Of a DNA stretch of 64,000 bases, positions 17,311 through 31,442 are shown one piece after another (positions within the stretch are counted from its first letter, which is position 1; each line of letters opens with the position of its first letter). The position numbers and the translations under genes were made by a program. Origin of the DNA: Candidatus Koribacter versatilis Ellin345. Lineage in GTDB: Bacteria; Acidobacteriota; Terriglobia; Terriglobales; Acidobacteriaceae. The notes below the pieces were generated by a model. That model was not told the DNA's origin, made no database searches, and saw only the letters and a list, made by a program, of their open reading frames with translations. The DNA lies in NCBI RefSeq assembly GCF_000014005.1, contig NC_008009.1:1736001-1800000 (forward strand), written 5' to 3'.

Positions 17311-19344
17311 TTAGGCTGCCGGAACGCGTGCGAGTACGGTGGTGCCGCGCGCGGGATGCGAATCGATTGCAAACGCTCCTCCGACCAGGCGCAGACGCTC
17401 TTGCATGCTCACCAACCCGAGCCCGCTTCCAATAACGGCATAGTCGGGGTCGAAGCCAATCCCGCAATCCGAGATGTTCAACGTCATCTCGTTCTCATTC
17501 CCAGCTAGACGCACCGCAAAGGTCTTGCTTTGGCTGTGCTTCACAGCATTGCGAAGGGCTTCCTGGAGAACGCGGAACAGACACAGAGCCGCGTCGCTGC
17601 TGATTTTCGGCAACGGATCGGTGTGTTCGAATTTAACATCGACTTTATTCAGTGCAGCGGTTTCCCGACAGTGACCGGAGATCGCGGTCAGTATGCCGAG
17701 GTATTCGAGTTTGGAGGAGTGCAGGCGATGGGAAAGGGCCTGCACGTCGTGCGAAATCTCGGTCGCCTGAAGTGAAAGTTGCCGAATGTGCTCTTGAAGT
17801 TCACTTGGCGTTTCAGTGGAGCCATCAGCCATGCATTGCATTTGAATCACCAGCAGAGCAATTCGCTGATTGATGTCGTCATGCAATTCGCGCGCGATTC
17901 GCGCGCATTCTTTTTCCTGGGCCGCGATCAGTTTCTGGTTCATTTGCGCTAATGCAGCTTCGGCGCGCTTCCGGTCCGTGACGTCCAGAACTTCGCCGAC
18001 GAAGTACAACGGTTCGCCATTGATGCCTCTGACGAGGGACGCGCTGCTCTCGGTGTTCACCACGCGGCCGCTCTTGTGCATGCATCGTTTTTCTACTCGC
18101 TGCAGGCCGCCGCCGTTCCCAATCAAATGACTGAGCTTCTCCGAGAACATCACCCAGTCATCGGGGTGCGTGATGTCGTGTATGGTCATTTTGACCAGTT
18201 CTGCTTCTGTGTAGCCGAGGTATTCGTTGAAGGCCTCATTGGTGGCCAGAAAACGGCCATCCAGACTTACAACGACCATGCCGATCCCGGCCTCGTGGAA
18301 AACGTTATGAAATTTCTCCTCACTGTTATCGAGTGCGGCTTCGGTACGTTGCCGCTCGCCAATGATGATCGAGAGGGCAAGCAGTGGAATGGAAACCGCG
18401 AGCAGGAAGAGTTGCATCGAGAGCAGGTTCTGGGCGGCCGTGCCGCCGGCGAACAGGCCTTCTCCCAGCACGGCGCTCAACATGCACAAACACGCAACCA
18501 GCGAGACGATGGTGGAAGTCCCGATAAGACGAACCCTGATGGCGGCCCAGATGATGAACGGCGCCGGCGCATAGGCCATCAACGCAGAATACGGTCCGGC
18601 GCTCAGGCGAAACGCATATAAGAGGACGATCGTTGTCGTGGCGCACAGCAATAGCAATTCACGCCAAGCGGGATAGGATTTCTGACGGATGGCGTAAAAC
18701 CAGGCGATGATTGCCGGAGTAAAGATCGCTTGAGCGAGGGCGTCGCCGAGATACCAGCGCATCCCGGTGATGAGCCACGGATCGCCGAGCATGCTACGTC
18801 CGAGGGCGCCCAATACCGCGGATATGGCAGGAGCCAACCCGGCAGCAATCGACAGGAAAATCGTGAACTCACGCAGGGTGTCGAGTTTCAGCCCGCGCGG
18901 GAAAATTCGCGTCAGTATGGTTGCCGCGAACAAGGCGCGCAGAACATCAATGGACGACGAGTACAGGAGCAGCCATGTGGGAGTCCCGACAGACGGTCCG
19001 AAGGCGAGCCGGATAGGGAAGACCGCGAGCGCAAAGGCCAGCCAATCGCGCTTCGGTGTGAGAAGAAACGCGCTGAGGAGCACAGCGTCGGGCAGCCAGA
19101 AAGGGGATGGAAACGCAAATTGTCCGAAGACGTGCTGTCCTCCGTACGCCGCCAGGGAGTAGCCGCCAAGGAACAGCAGCACACTCCAGACTCTGGCTGG
19201 CGAGATTTTGTCGCCAACCGTCTCCGCTGCTATGTGCAGCGAACTGGTGACCGAGGGGAGGACCTTTTCGGAAGTTTCAGTCAATGGCATGGCTGGTCCG
19301 TTAAGGTGGTTAGCGATTTTGCGCGGAATCATACGATTTAGCAA
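17311..19344 (-). CDS. MASE1-PAS sensor histidine kinase (HisKA_3 type)
   Basis: Up to 677 residues. A MASE1-like integral membrane sensor occupies about residues 45-335. A PAS domain follows (about 345-465, with FHEAGIGMVVVSLDGRFLATNEAF). The HisKA_3 phosphoacceptor region carries the His in ECARIARELHDDINQRIALL (about 483). The HATPase domain ends with GIGFDPDYAVIGSGLGLVSM. This is the NarX/UhpB class that usually signals to a LuxR-type regulator; none is next to it. The start is unsure: TTG at 19344, ATG at 19332 or ATG at 19290 all lack a strong ribosome site. Confidence 0.88.
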   Translation of the reverse strand: MLNRMIPRKIANHLNGPAMPLTETSEKVLPSVTSSLHIAAETVGDKISPARVWSVLLFLGGYSLAAYGGQHVFGQFAFPSPFWLPDAVLLSAFLLTPKRDWLAFALAVFPIRLAFGPSVGTPTWLLLYSSSIDVLRALFAATILTRIFPRGLKLDTLREFTIFLSIAAGLAPAISAVLGALGRSMLGDPWLITGMRWYLGDALAQAIFTPAIIAWFYAIRQKSYPAWRELLLLCATTTIVLLYAFRLSAGPYSALMAYAPAPFIIWAAIRVRLIGTSTIVSLVACLCMLSAVLGEGLFAGGTAAQNLLSMQLFLLAVSIPLLALSIIIGERQRTEAALDNSEEKFHNVFHEAGIGMVVVSLDGRFLATNEAFNEYLGYTEAELVKMTIHDITHPDDWVMFSEKLSHLIGNGGGLQRVEKRCMHKSGRVVNTESSASLVRGINGEPLYFVGEVLDVTDRKRAEAALAQMNQKLIAAQEKECARIARELHDDINQRIALLVIQMQCMADGSTETPSELQEHIRQLSLQATEISHDVQALSHRLHSSKLEYLGILTAISGHCRETAALNKVDVKFEHTDPLPKISSDAALCLFRVLQEALRNAVKHSQSKTFAVRLAGNENEMTLNISDCGIGFDPDYAVIGSGLGLVSMQERLRLVGGAFAIDSHPARGTTVLARVPAA

Positions 19345-19492
19345 GGGGCTATTGGTGAATTTACGTGAATTAGCGGAGACGTTGGAGTGGCGTTATCAGC
19401 TTGATTGTGGATGCTTGCTGACAGTCTGAACATCCAATAAACTGAGCAGTTTGGCGTTTGGTGGGAAGCGCCGACTCCACGGGGTTTTTTCA

Positions 19493-21292
<1,800 letters not shown>

Positions 21293-21329
21293 CTGCTAAG
21301 ATGGGGCAATTCTCTTGGGGGCGGCCCGC

Positions 21330-23780
<2,451 letters not shown>

Positions 23781-23789
23781 GGAGGAACC

Positions 23790-24188
23790 ATGGGCATCGA
23801 AATGAAGGGTCTCTGTCCATTGGTCCAGGTGTTCGATATGCCGACCTCGTTGCGCTTTTATCGAGATCTTCTGGGTTTCGAAGTTGTGCAACGATCGCAG
23901 GACTCAGACGACTGTGGCTGGTGCTGGCTGCGCAGCGGCGGCGCGGAGTTGATGCTGAATACGGCTTACGACGATGGCGAACGTCCCGCACAACCCGATC
24001 GCGAGCGCACGCTAGGGCACCTGGATACGGGACTGTTCATTGGCTGTCCGGATGTGGATGCGGCGTACGAGTATTTGCAGTCGAAGGGCGTGAAGGTGGA
24101 TCCGCCGAAGGTCGCGTGGTACGGAATGAAGCAGTTGTATTTGAAAGATCCGGATGGATTTGGAATTTGTTTTCAATGGAAGGCGTGA
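23790..24188 (+). CDS. VOC family (glyoxalase/bleomycin-resistance) protein
   Basis: A 132-residue protein after a perfect AGGAGG with 5-nt spacing. The VOC pattern is plain: LCPLVQVFDMPTSLRFYRDL, GWCWLRSGGAELMLNT, GLFIGCPDVDAAYEYLQ and KQLYLKDPDGFGICFQ, with a conserved Glu near the end replaced by the Cys-Phe-Gln stretch. Role is unknown (dioxygenase, lyase or binding protein). It is only 9 nt after the kinase and 13 nt before the cupin gene, so the three are likely one transcript. Confidence 0.85.
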   Translation: MGIEMKGLCPLVQVFDMPTSLRFYRDLLGFEVVQRSQDSDDCGWCWLRSGGAELMLNTAYDDGERPAQPDRERTLGHLDTGLFIGCPDVDAAYEYLQSKGVKVDPPKVAWYGMKQLYLKDPDGFGICFQWKA

Positions 24189-24201
24189 GACAGGATTCGC
24201 A

Positions 24202-24522
24202 ATGGCAATCATTGAGACCAACATTCTGCCGGTGAAGGAACGACTGCCGGAATGGAAGGGGCAATACTTCCACACGGCGAACATGACGTTTGCGCATTAT
24301 GAGTTCGTCAAGGGCGCTACGATTCATGAGCATTGGCATCCGGAAGAAGAGGTGTACGAAGTGATCGAAGGCGAGTTGGAGATCACGATTGATGGCGTCG
24401 TCCACGTGGCGCGGCCGGGCGTTGTGGCAATTGTTACGGCGAACGCGCGACATTCGATAAAAGCGCTCACGGATGGGAAAGCGATTATTGTGGACCATCC
24501 GGCGCGTCCGGAATTTGGATAA
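24202..24522 (+). CDS. Small cupin domain protein
   Basis: A 106-residue single-domain cupin. Motif 1 is HEHWHPEEEVYEVIEGELEI (two or three His plus Glu, a metal site); motif 2 is PGVVAIVTANARHSIKA with its His. Such small cupins bind metal and act as oxygenases, isomerases or storage/sensor domains; the substrate cannot be told. The start ATG at 24202 gives the standard N-terminus (MAIIETNILPV). A frame extending upstream overlaps the VOC gene and is not used. Confidence 0.8.
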   Translation: MAIIETNILPVKERLPEWKGQYFHTANMTFAHYEFVKGATIHEHWHPEEEVYEVIEGELEITIDGVVHVARPGVVAIVTANARHSIKALTDGKAIIVDHPARPEFG

Positions 24523-24542
24523 GAACGTTTTGGTAGAGTAAG

Positions 24543-24567
24543 AAAAGCCCGCACGCAGCGGGCTTTT
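24543..24567. terminator. Bidirectional intrinsic terminator
   Basis: AAAAGCCCGC (24543-24552) and GCGGGCTTTT (24558-24567) form a 10-bp stem with loop ACGCA. The A run and T run allow termination in both directions, between the cupin gene and the convergent aminotransferase. Confidence 0.85.
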
Positions 24568-24588
24568 GTATTTCCGGGATGGATGCGC

Positions 24589-25803
24589 CTACTGGTATCG
24601 CTCTTTCAAGAACTCGCTGACCTTCGCGTAGGCGTTGGTCAGCACTGCTTCCTGCGGCAGCGTGACAATACGGCAGTGGTGTGTGCCGGGTTTCTGGCCG
24701 AAGCCGCTGCCGTGAACGAGCAGGACGTGTTTTTGTATCAGGAGTTCGCTGACAAAGGTTAGGTCATCTTCCGGGATGTCGAGCGACGGGAAGGCGTAGA
24801 ACGCGCCCTTCGGCGCGACCAGGTTGACGCGCGGTTCGCTGGCGGCCCAGTCTTTTGTGACCTTGGCGCGCGCTGCGAGTTTTTCATTCACCCACTTGAG
24901 ATGGTCCTGCGGGCCTTCGAGCGCAGCCTTCACGGCGTACTGGTACGGATGCGGCGCGGAGAGACGCGCACGAAGCAACTTGTAGATGTTCTCGAGGAAG
25001 GGCTTGATCAGTTCCGCCGGTCCGGTGCCGACGCCCCACCCGATACGCCATCCGGGCACGAGATATGCCTTCGACAAGCCGTTGAAGGTAATACACGGAA
25101 CATCCGGCGCGAGCGTAGCGATGGAGATGTGTTTCGCGCTGGGGTCGAAGACGAGCTTGTTATAGATCTCGTCGGAGATCAGAAGCAAATTGTGGCGGCG
25201 CGCCACGTCGGCAATTTTCTCCAACGTTTCGCGCGAGTACACGGCGCCGGTCGGGTTGTTGGGATTAATGATCAGCAGTGCGCGCGTCTTGGCGTTGATG
25301 CGGCGCTCGAGGTCTTCCACGTCGGGCTGCCAGTCGTTCGATTCATCGAGGAAATAGGCGTTGGGTTCAGCACCAAGCTTGGCGGTGATGGCGCCGTAGA
25401 GCGGATATTCGGGGCTGGGCGCGAGAAAATTCTCGCCGGGATTGAGCAACGCCGTCAGGCAGGAGTCGATGGCTTCACCGCTGCCGAGGCCAACGAACAC
25501 ACCTTGGATGTTCTTGAAACCATCGCGTTCAGCTTCATTTCGGATCGCTTCGACCGCCGGTTTGATGCCGAGCGACTCGCCGTATCCGTTGTAGCCGTCG
25601 CGCATCGCTTTGATGGCGGCTTCCATGATGTGCACGGGGACAGGGAAGTCGTACTTGCAGGGGTCGCCGATGTTGCAGTAGAGGATCTTGTTTCCCTGCG
25701 AGGCAACCTGGTCGGCAAGAACGGCAAGATCGCGAATCGCATAGCGAACATTCACCATGCGGTCTGCGGCTTGAATGGGCGTGGCTTTGGTCAACGTGGA
25801 CAT
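24589..25803 (-). CDS. Class I/II pyridoxal-phosphate aminotransferase
   Basis: A 404-residue enzyme. PLP-site motifs are NIGDPCKYDFPVPVHIMEA, GYNGYGESLGIKPAVEAI, NNPTGAVY, ISDEIYNKLVF and the Schiff-base Lys in ITFNGLSKAYLVPGWRIGWG (about residue 247). It resembles the alanine/aspartate aminotransferase (AlaA-like) branch. Substrate preference is not certain; glutamate-pyruvate transamination is plausible. AAGGA lies 8 nt before the ATG. It is transcribed away from a neighbouring ALDH on the same strand, separated by a terminator. Confidence 0.85.
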   Translation of the reverse strand: MSTLTKATPIQAADRMVNVRYAIRDLAVLADQVASQGNKILYCNIGDPCKYDFPVPVHIMEAAIKAMRDGYNGYGESLGIKPAVEAIRNEAERDGFKNIQGVFVGLGSGEAIDSCLTALLNPGENFLAPSPEYPLYGAITAKLGAEPNAYFLDESNDWQPDVEDLERRINAKTRALLIINPNNPTGAVYSRETLEKIADVARRHNLLLISDEIYNKLVFDPSAKHISIATLAPDVPCITFNGLSKAYLVPGWRIGWGVGTGPAELIKPFLENIYKLLRARLSAPHPYQYAVKAALEGPQDHLKWVNEKLAARAKVTKDWAASEPRVNLVAPKGAFYAFPSLDIPEDDLTFVSELLIQKHVLLVHGSGFGQKPGTHHCRIVTLPQEAVLTNAYAKVSEFLKERYQ

Positions 25804-25875
25804 GGACGAGTCCTTATAAGGGCGTTCTCAAATATTGTAGCCCTGTTGCGTGGCCCGGGATGTGACGAAGCGAGC

Positions 25876-25911
25876 AAAGAAAATGCGGCCAGCTTTGTGA
25901 GCCGACCGCAT
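25876..25911 (-). terminator. Intrinsic terminator after the second ALDH gene
   Basis: On the minus strand ATGCGG (25906-25911) pairs with CCGCAT (25883-25888), with further GGCT/AGCT-type pairing inside, followed by TTTCTTT. It lies 16 nt after the ALDH stop. Confidence 0.7.
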
Positions 25912-25927
25912 GATATTCATCGGGCAA

Positions 25928-27445
25928 CTACTCCCGGTTGTCGATCTGTGCACGCTGGAGCGTGTCGCTGTAATCCACGTAGATCGCCTTCCACTCGGTG
26001 TAAAAGTCGAGGGCGCCGATGCCGCCTTCGCGATGGCCATTTCCTGTAGCCTTTACACCGCCGAAGGGCATGTGAACTTCCGCGCCGATCGTCGGTGCAT
26101 TGACGTAGGTGATGCCGGCATGGAGATCGCGCATGGCGCGGAACGACTTGTTGACGTCGCGTGTGTAGATCGCGGACGAGAGGCCGTACTCGATGCCGTT
26201 GGCGATCTCGATGGCTTCATCGAGGTCGTCGCACGGGATCAGCGCAACGACAGGCCCAAAGATCTCTTCCTGCGCAATCCGCATCTTGTGGTTGACGTCG
26301 GTAAAGATCGTCGGCTCCAGGAACCAGCCGTGGGCGTAATCGCCCTTGTCGAGGCGGTGGCCGCCGTGCGCGAGCTTGGCGCCTTCACCCTTGCCGATCT
26401 CGATGTATTTGAGGTCGGTGTTCATCTGGTTCTCGTTCACTGCGGGTCCCATGTCAACGGTCTCATCGAGACCATTGCCAACTTTCAATTTCCTGGCACG
26501 GGCGACGAGTTCGTCGGCGAATTTCTTGTAAATGCCCTTCTGAAGAATGATGCGGCTGGTCGCGGTGCAGCGCTGTCCGGTGGTGCCAAACGATCCCCAG
26601 AGAGCGCCTTCGAGAGCCAGATCGAGGTTGGCGTCGTCGAGGACGATCATGGGGTTCTTGCCGCCGAGTTCGAGCGAGCAGTGCTTGAAGCTCTTCGCTG
26701 CGGCTTGGCCAACGATCCGACCGACCGCTGTGGAACCGGTTAGCGATACGGCCTTCACTTCGGGGTGCTCGGTCATCGGGGTGCCGACTTCGCCACCGTA
26801 GCCGGTAACTATGTTGATTACCCCCTTGGGGACGCCGGCATCGTTAAGCGCCTGGACGAAGTTGAAAGTCGAAAGCGGCGTGTCCTGGGCTGGCTTGATC
26901 ACGGCGGTGTTGCCGCAGACGAGCGCGGGGAAGAGCTTCCATGACGGGATCGCCATCGGGAAATTCCACGGGGTGATCATGGCGCAGACGCCCAGTGGCT
27001 GGCGGACGGCCATGGCGAACTTGTTCGGCAGCTCCGACGGCGTGGTCGGTCCGAACATGCGGCGACCTTCGCCGGCGTTGTAGTAACCAGCGTCGATGGC
27101 TTCCTGGACGTCGCCGCGGGTCTCTTTAATGACCTTGCCCATCTCGCGGGTCATTTCCTGGCTGTACTTTTCCTTACGCTGCTCGAGGATAGCGGCAGCC
27201 TTGAAGAGGAGCTCGGCACGTCGTGGTGCCGGCACGAGACGCCACTTCTTATAGGCTTCGCTGGCGGCGTCAATGGCGTGTTCAACGTCTTCTTTGCCGC
27301 TGCGTTGGAAGATGCCAACCACTTCGCGGGTATCGGCTGGGTTGAGGTTCTCGAAGGTCTGGCCGGACTTCGACTCGACCCATTCGCCATCAATAAGGTT
27401 CTTGTAAACGGTCGCCTTCGCGGTTTCCGCGGTAGTGGTCGCCAT
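25928..27445 (-). CDS. Aldehyde dehydrogenase (semialdehyde dehydrogenase-like)
   Basis: A 505-residue ALDH. Key motifs are [49 protein letters not shown] (Glu base) and the catalytic Cys in [12 protein letters not shown], then [14 protein letters not shown]. The sequence is nearer to alpha-ketoglutarate or aminoadipate semialdehyde dehydrogenases than to the ALDH at 6240-7808, but the substrate is not fixed by motifs. The start is placed at [10 protein letters not shown] because GGAGG lies 9 nt upstream; a longer frame adds 11 residues. It diverges from the FecR gene. Confidence 0.87.
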   Translation of the reverse strand: MATTTAETAKATVYKNLIDGEWVESKSGQTFENLNPADTREVVGIFQRSGKEDVEHAIDAASEAYKKWRLVPAPRRAELLFKAAAILEQRKEKYSQEMTREMGKVIKETRGDVQEAIDAGYYNAGEGRRMFGPTTPSELPNKFAMAVRQPLGVCAMITPWNFPMAIPSWKLFPALVCGNTAVIKPAQDTPLSTFNFVQALNDAGVPKGVINIVTGYGGEVGTPMTEHPEVKAVSLTGSTAVGRIVGQAAAKSFKHCSLELGGKNPMIVLDDANLDLALEGALWGSFGTTGQRCTATSRIILQKGIYKKFADELVARARKLKVGNGLDETVDMGPAVNENQMNTDLKYIEIGKGEGAKLAHGGHRLDKGDYAHGWFLEPTIFTDVNHKMRIAQEEIFGPVVALIPCDDLDEAIEIANGIEYGLSSAIYTRDVNKSFRAMRDLHAGITYVNAPTIGAEVHMPFGGVKATGNGHREGGIGALDFYTEWKAIYVDYSDTLQRAQIDNRE

Positions 27446-27739
27446 CTTTGATTGCCTCCGGCTGGCCCGTGCAGCCATCGATTGCCACGGGGAAATAAGT
27501 GCAAACTCTTAATCGTATCGTTACAGGAAGAGGGGAGCAAGGGTGCTGTCTTTTGATGGCCCCCAATGCCTGGAGGATTCGGCGGCAAGACCGGCGAATC
27601 GGCCATTCGGACAATGGGTGAGTACCGAAGGGACATATCGAAAGTACTGAGAACTAAGGACGAAATACGGGAATGCAGTGTCTTTTCCCTAGTTCTTGTA
27701 TGAAAATGAATGTGATACTCTCGCTCACACTGACGCGCG
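27446..27739. other. 294-nt divergent intergenic region
   Basis: The region separates the ALDH and FecR genes. It holds a hairpin GATTCGGCGG-CAAGA-CCGGCGAATC (27576-27600, one mismatch) without a T run. I see no convincing promoter, RNA gene or coding frame. Confidence 0.5.
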
Positions 27740-29029
27740 ATGCAGACCCTTACCACATCGCAGTCCAATCGCCGCAAGAAGGCGGGCGGACTGGATATGA
27801 TTTCCTGGACGACCGTCCGGTACAGGACGATTGCGCTCATCATTATTGGGATCGTGATCCTTGCCACGTTCGTGGCTTCCCTCGTATTCCCGGACAAAGC
27901 GAAGGCAGCCTGGAACGCGATCACGAGCCGCATTGCGACGCGCGCATCGAAGATCGGGACCAGCACGCTCTCGCAGGCGCATTTCGTTTATCTCGACGGT
28001 ACGGTAAAAGTTCGGAAGAGCAACAGCAACAATTGGATCACCGCCAACTACGACACCGCTCTGGAAAAAGGCGACGTGGTCCAGACCACCACCGAAGGCA
28101 TGGCGAAGATCGTTTTCACTGACGGCACGAATTACACGGTGAAGCAGGACTCGCTGATCGTGGTGGAAGAGAACTCCACGAACAAGGAGCAGCAGACCAA
28201 CGTTGCGGTGCAGGTATCGACCGGAACGGTGGATCTGACCACCGCGACGTTCACCGAGGGATCGAGATCGGAAGTGCGCGTGGCGGGCGCATCCGCGCGC
28301 CTGGCGCCGGAATCGTCTGCTTCGGTCAAGAGCGATCCTGCAAAAGACCAGCACGAAATCTTGTTGAAGAAAGGTTCGGCGGACGTTGTGCGCGGCGGCG
28401 AAATTGTAAAACTCGCGGACTTCGAGAAGGTCGCGTTTAAAACCGCGGATCCCGCCAAGAAGATGGAGCGAGCCAAGGCGATTCTGCCGCCAGTGCTGGT
28501 GTCTCCGTCGAATATGTCGCCGATCTTTATGGGCGGCAACACCGGGAGCGTGCAGTTCTCGTGGACGGCGGTACAGCGCGGACGTCAGTACCATCTCCGG
28601 CTCTCGAAGAGCCCGTATTTCACCCAGTTGCTGCTCGATCAGAAATTGGAGAACACCAACCTGGCGGTGACCGGACTGGCCCCGGGCGCCTACTACTGGG
28701 AAGTACAAGCGGTTGATGAGAACGGCAAGGAGTCGGCGGAAAGCGAGAAGAACCGCTTCACCATTGTGCCGAAGACGGCCTCGAAGACGACGCTCGCGCT
28801 CGCGCTGACTGACTTCGTGCAACACGGGAAGATGGTTGAAGTCGTGGGCAAGACGGAAGCCGGCGCCCGAGTTATGGTGAACGGTCAGGAAGTGCCGGTG
28901 GTGCGGCCAGACGGATCGTTCAACTATTACACCCCTGCACTCCCCGCGGGCGAGAACGTGATCACGGTCACGGCCCAGGACTCAAAGGGTGGGGTAAACA
29001 CCAAGCAGCACACGGTCATTATCCAGTAA
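27740..29029 (+). CDS. Membrane-anchored FecR domain protein
   Basis: A 429-residue protein with one N-terminal membrane helix (TIALIIIGIVILATFVASLVF, about residues 31-51). A FecR domain follows (about 70-190, for example YLDGTVKVRKSNSNNWITAN and EKGDVVQTTTEGMAKIVFTDG). The outer region then has fibronectin-like beta strands (SVQFSWTAVQRGRQYHLRLS, YYWEVQAVDENGKES) and a closing GKTEAGARVMVNGQEVPV domain. No ECF sigma factor adjoins it, so it is probably a structural or envelope protein rather than a classic iron anti-sigma factor. It stands directly before the mreB cluster. Confidence 0.8.
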   Translation: MQTLTTSQSNRRKKAGGLDMISWTTVRYRTIALIIIGIVILATFVASLVFPDKAKAAWNAITSRIATRASKIGTSTLSQAHFVYLDGTVKVRKSNSNNWITANYDTALEKGDVVQTTTEGMAKIVFTDGTNYTVKQDSLIVVEENSTNKEQQTNVAVQVSTGTVDLTTATFTEGSRSEVRVAGASARLAPESSASVKSDPAKDQHEILLKKGSADVVRGGEIVKLADFEKVAFKTADPAKKMERAKAILPPVLVSPSNMSPIFMGGNTGSVQFSWTAVQRGRQYHLRLSKSPYFTQLLLDQKLENTNLAVTGLAPGAYYWEVQAVDENGKESAESEKNRFTIVPKTASKTTLALALTDFVQHGKMVEVVGKTEAGARVMVNGQEVPVVRPDGSFNYYTPALPAGENVITVTAQDSKGGVNTKQHTVIIQ

Positions 29030-29160
29030 AATAGAGTAGCTCAAAGACACATCCGCGCCCGGATCGTCTGTTGTTCCTCCTCTGCACGCGTCGGCCTCAC
29101 AAGACCAACCTTGCTCCGGAAGGGAAGCTCGCAAGCAATCGTTCGCAGGCCTAGCTTGTT

Positions 29161-29184
29161 GCGGGGATAGAACTTACTCCCCGC
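29161..29184 (+). promoter_or_regulatory. Hairpin in the mreB leader
   Basis: GCGGGGA (29161-29167) and TCCCCGC (29178-29184) form a 7-bp stem about 55 nt before the mreB ATG. No T run follows, so it is more likely a leader structure than a terminator. Confidence 0.45.
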
Positions 29185-29238
29185 GGGTAGTACGATTTCA
29201 TAACTTCATCTGCGGTCAGGAAAGATAAGTCTTTCGAA

Positions 29239-30303
29239 ATGTCATCCAACGGCTTCCACTCTAACGCGTCCCGCTTCGCCAACCTGCGCTCGCTCTTCAG
29301 CATGTTCTCCAGCGACCTGGCGATTGACCTGGGGACAGCGAACACCCTCGTATATGCCAAGAGCAAGGGCATCGTCGTCAACGAGCCCTCGATTGTTGCG
29401 ATCAACAAGAACACCGGTGAAGTAGAGGCCGTAGGCAAAGAGGCCAAGGAGATGCTTGGCCGCACCCCCGGCAACATCGTAGCCATTAAGCCGATGAAGG
29501 ACGGCGTGATCGCCGACTTCAAGGTCACCGAGAAGATGTTGAACTACTTCATTCAGAAGGCGCACAACCGCAAGATGCTGGTGCATCCGCGCATCGTGAT
29601 CGGGGTTCCTTCGGAGATTACGCAGGTGGAAAAGCGCGCCGTCATGGACAGTGCGTATCGCGCGAAGGCGAGTGAAGTGCACCTGGTGGAGCAGGCGATG
29701 GTGGCCGCGATCGGCGCAGGCCTGCCGATCACCGAACCGAGCGGCAACATGGTTGTGGACATCGGCGGCGGCACCACAGACATCGCGGTAATTTCTCTGA
29801 GCGGCATTGTGTATTCGCGTTCGGTGCGCATGGCAGGAAACCAGATGGATGAAGCCATCATGAATTTCCTGAAACGCAAATACAACCTGCTGATCGGCGA
29901 ACGCACGGCCGAGCAGATCAAGATCGAATTGGGCTCGGCTTATCCGCTCGACAAGCCGATCACGATGGAAATCAAAGGCCGCAACCTGATTGAAGGCGTG
30001 CCCAAGACCATCACTATTGACGACAGCGAGATTCGCGAGTCGCTCGGTGAGTGCGTGGCAACGATCATGAATGCCATTCGCGTGGCCCTCGAGCGTACGC
30101 CTCCGGAGTTGTCGGCTGACATCAGCGACCGCGGCATCGTTCTTACCGGCGGTGGCGCAATGCTGAAGAACCTCGACAAGCGCATTCGCGAAGAAACCGG
30201 GCTGCCGGTTTCCATCGCGGACGACCCGCTGTGCAGCGTGGTGCTGGGTACCGGCAAGATGCTCAGCGATTTCAAACTGCTGCGCAAGATCTCGATTGAG
30301 TAG
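29239..30303 (+). CDS. mreB: Rod-shape-determining protein MreB
   Basis: A 354-residue bacterial actin. Phosphate 1 motif is SSDLAIDLGTANTLVY (about 26), then PSIVAINK, phosphate 2 MVVDIGGGTTDIAVISLSG and the adenosine motif RGIVLTGGGAMLKNLDKRI. It forms filaments on the inner membrane that guide peptidoglycan synthesis. The N-terminus is about 20 residues longer than in most MreB proteins; an initiator nearer SMFSSDLAID cannot be excluded. It heads mreB-mreC-mreD. Confidence 0.96.
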   Translation: MSSNGFHSNASRFANLRSLFSMFSSDLAIDLGTANTLVYAKSKGIVVNEPSIVAINKNTGEVEAVGKEAKEMLGRTPGNIVAIKPMKDGVIADFKVTEKMLNYFIQKAHNRKMLVHPRIVIGVPSEITQVEKRAVMDSAYRAKASEVHLVEQAMVAAIGAGLPITEPSGNMVVDIGGGTTDIAVISLSGIVYSRSVRMAGNQMDEAIMNFLKRKYNLLIGERTAEQIKIELGSAYPLDKPITMEIKGRNLIEGVPKTITIDDSEIRESLGECVATIMNAIRVALERTPPELSADISDRGIVLTGGGAMLKNLDKRIREETGLPVSIADDPLCSVVLGTGKMLSDFKLLRKISIE

Positions 30304-30362
30304 ATACTGGGGCGCGGAGCCATCCGCGCCCAAATCGTTTTCCGCGAGTACTGAGTTAAGAG

Positions 30363-31442
30363 ATGGAAAGCTTCCTGAGTCGCCACAAGAACCTGATCGC
30401 CCTTGCGATTGTGCTGGTGGGGCAGATCATGGGATTGGCGATGCAGGTGAAGATCAATTCACAGGGCGGCATGAGCCTGATGCGCCTCTGGTCCATCTCT
30501 GCAATTACTCCGATTGAAAAATTACTCGTTCATGGTCAGCGCGGTGTCTTCAACGGTTGGTCGAACTACTTCTGGCTGCGCGGAGTGCGCAAAGACAACG
30601 AACAACTGCGCGATCAGATCGAGAAGATGCGTCTCGACCAGGTACGACTTCAGCAGGACGCACTGCAAGCCCGCCGACTGCAAGCGCTCTTCGACTTCAA
30701 AGAGCAGTTCATCTCGGAAACGATGCCGGCGCAGGTAATAGGGTCGAGCGGCACCGACCAATCACGAATTCTCTACATTGATAAGGGGTCAAACGACGGA
30801 CTGAGAGCCGACTTGGCAGTGATATCGCCGGACGGCATCGTCGGCAAAGTGCTGCGGGTTTTGCCGACGACTTCGCAGATCCTGATGATCAACGATCAGC
30901 TCAGCGGCGTTGGTGCGACGCTGGAGAAAACGCGCCTGCAAGGCATTCTCGCAGGTCAGCCCAACGGCACGCTAATCATCAAGTACATCATGAAGGACGA
31001 GAAGGTGGAAGCCGGGGAGAGCGTCGTAACCAGTGGCGGCGACCGCGTCTTCCCCAAGGGCCTGCCGATCGGCAAAGTTGTGGAGTCGAGCGGTGGTAAG
31101 GACATGTTCCTCAACATTCGCGTGGAGCCCGCCGCTAACCTCAGCAAGATTGAAGAGGTCCTGGTGGTGACGAAGGTTGTCGAGCGTCAGCGCACCGAAG
31201 ACGAAACCAACGGACCGGTGAAGGCCGCCGACATTCTCGCCCAGAGATTGCCAACGGTTCCGAAGCAGGCGCAGAAGCTCGATCCGAATGGAAAGCCAAT
31301 CCCCGACGATCCCAACGCGGTGAAAGTTGCGAGCCCTGTAACGCCGAATGGCGATGCGCCAAAGACGATGCCGGCGAACCCGGCAGCTCCGAAAGCATCT
31401 CAACCGAAGCCCAAGACCTCCGGCGAGGCTCCGCAACAGTGA
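30363..31442 (+). CDS. mreC: Cell-shape protein MreC
   Basis: A 359-residue bitopic protein. An N-terminal membrane helix (NLIALAIVLVGQIMGLAM) is followed by a coiled coil (LRDQIEKMRLDQVRLQQDALQARRL is its core) and paired beta domains (GSNDGLRADLAVISPDGIVG, VVTSGGDRVFPKGLPIGKV). The last 85 residues are Pro/Lys/Ala-rich and disordered. MreC bridges MreB, MreD and PBP2 in the periplasm. Its stop overlaps the mreD start by 4 nt (GTGA). Confidence 0.93.
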   Translation: MESFLSRHKNLIALAIVLVGQIMGLAMQVKINSQGGMSLMRLWSISAITPIEKLLVHGQRGVFNGWSNYFWLRGVRKDNEQLRDQIEKMRLDQVRLQQDALQARRLQALFDFKEQFISETMPAQVIGSSGTDQSRILYIDKGSNDGLRADLAVISPDGIVGKVLRVLPTTSQILMINDQLSGVGATLEKTRLQGILAGQPNGTLIIKYIMKDEKVEAGESVVTSGGDRVFPKGLPIGKVVESSGGKDMFLNIRVEPAANLSKIEEVLVVTKVVERQRTEDETNGPVKAADILAQRLPTVPKQAQKLDPNGKPIPDDPNAVKVASPVTPNGDAPKTMPANPAAPKASQPKPKTSGEAPQQ

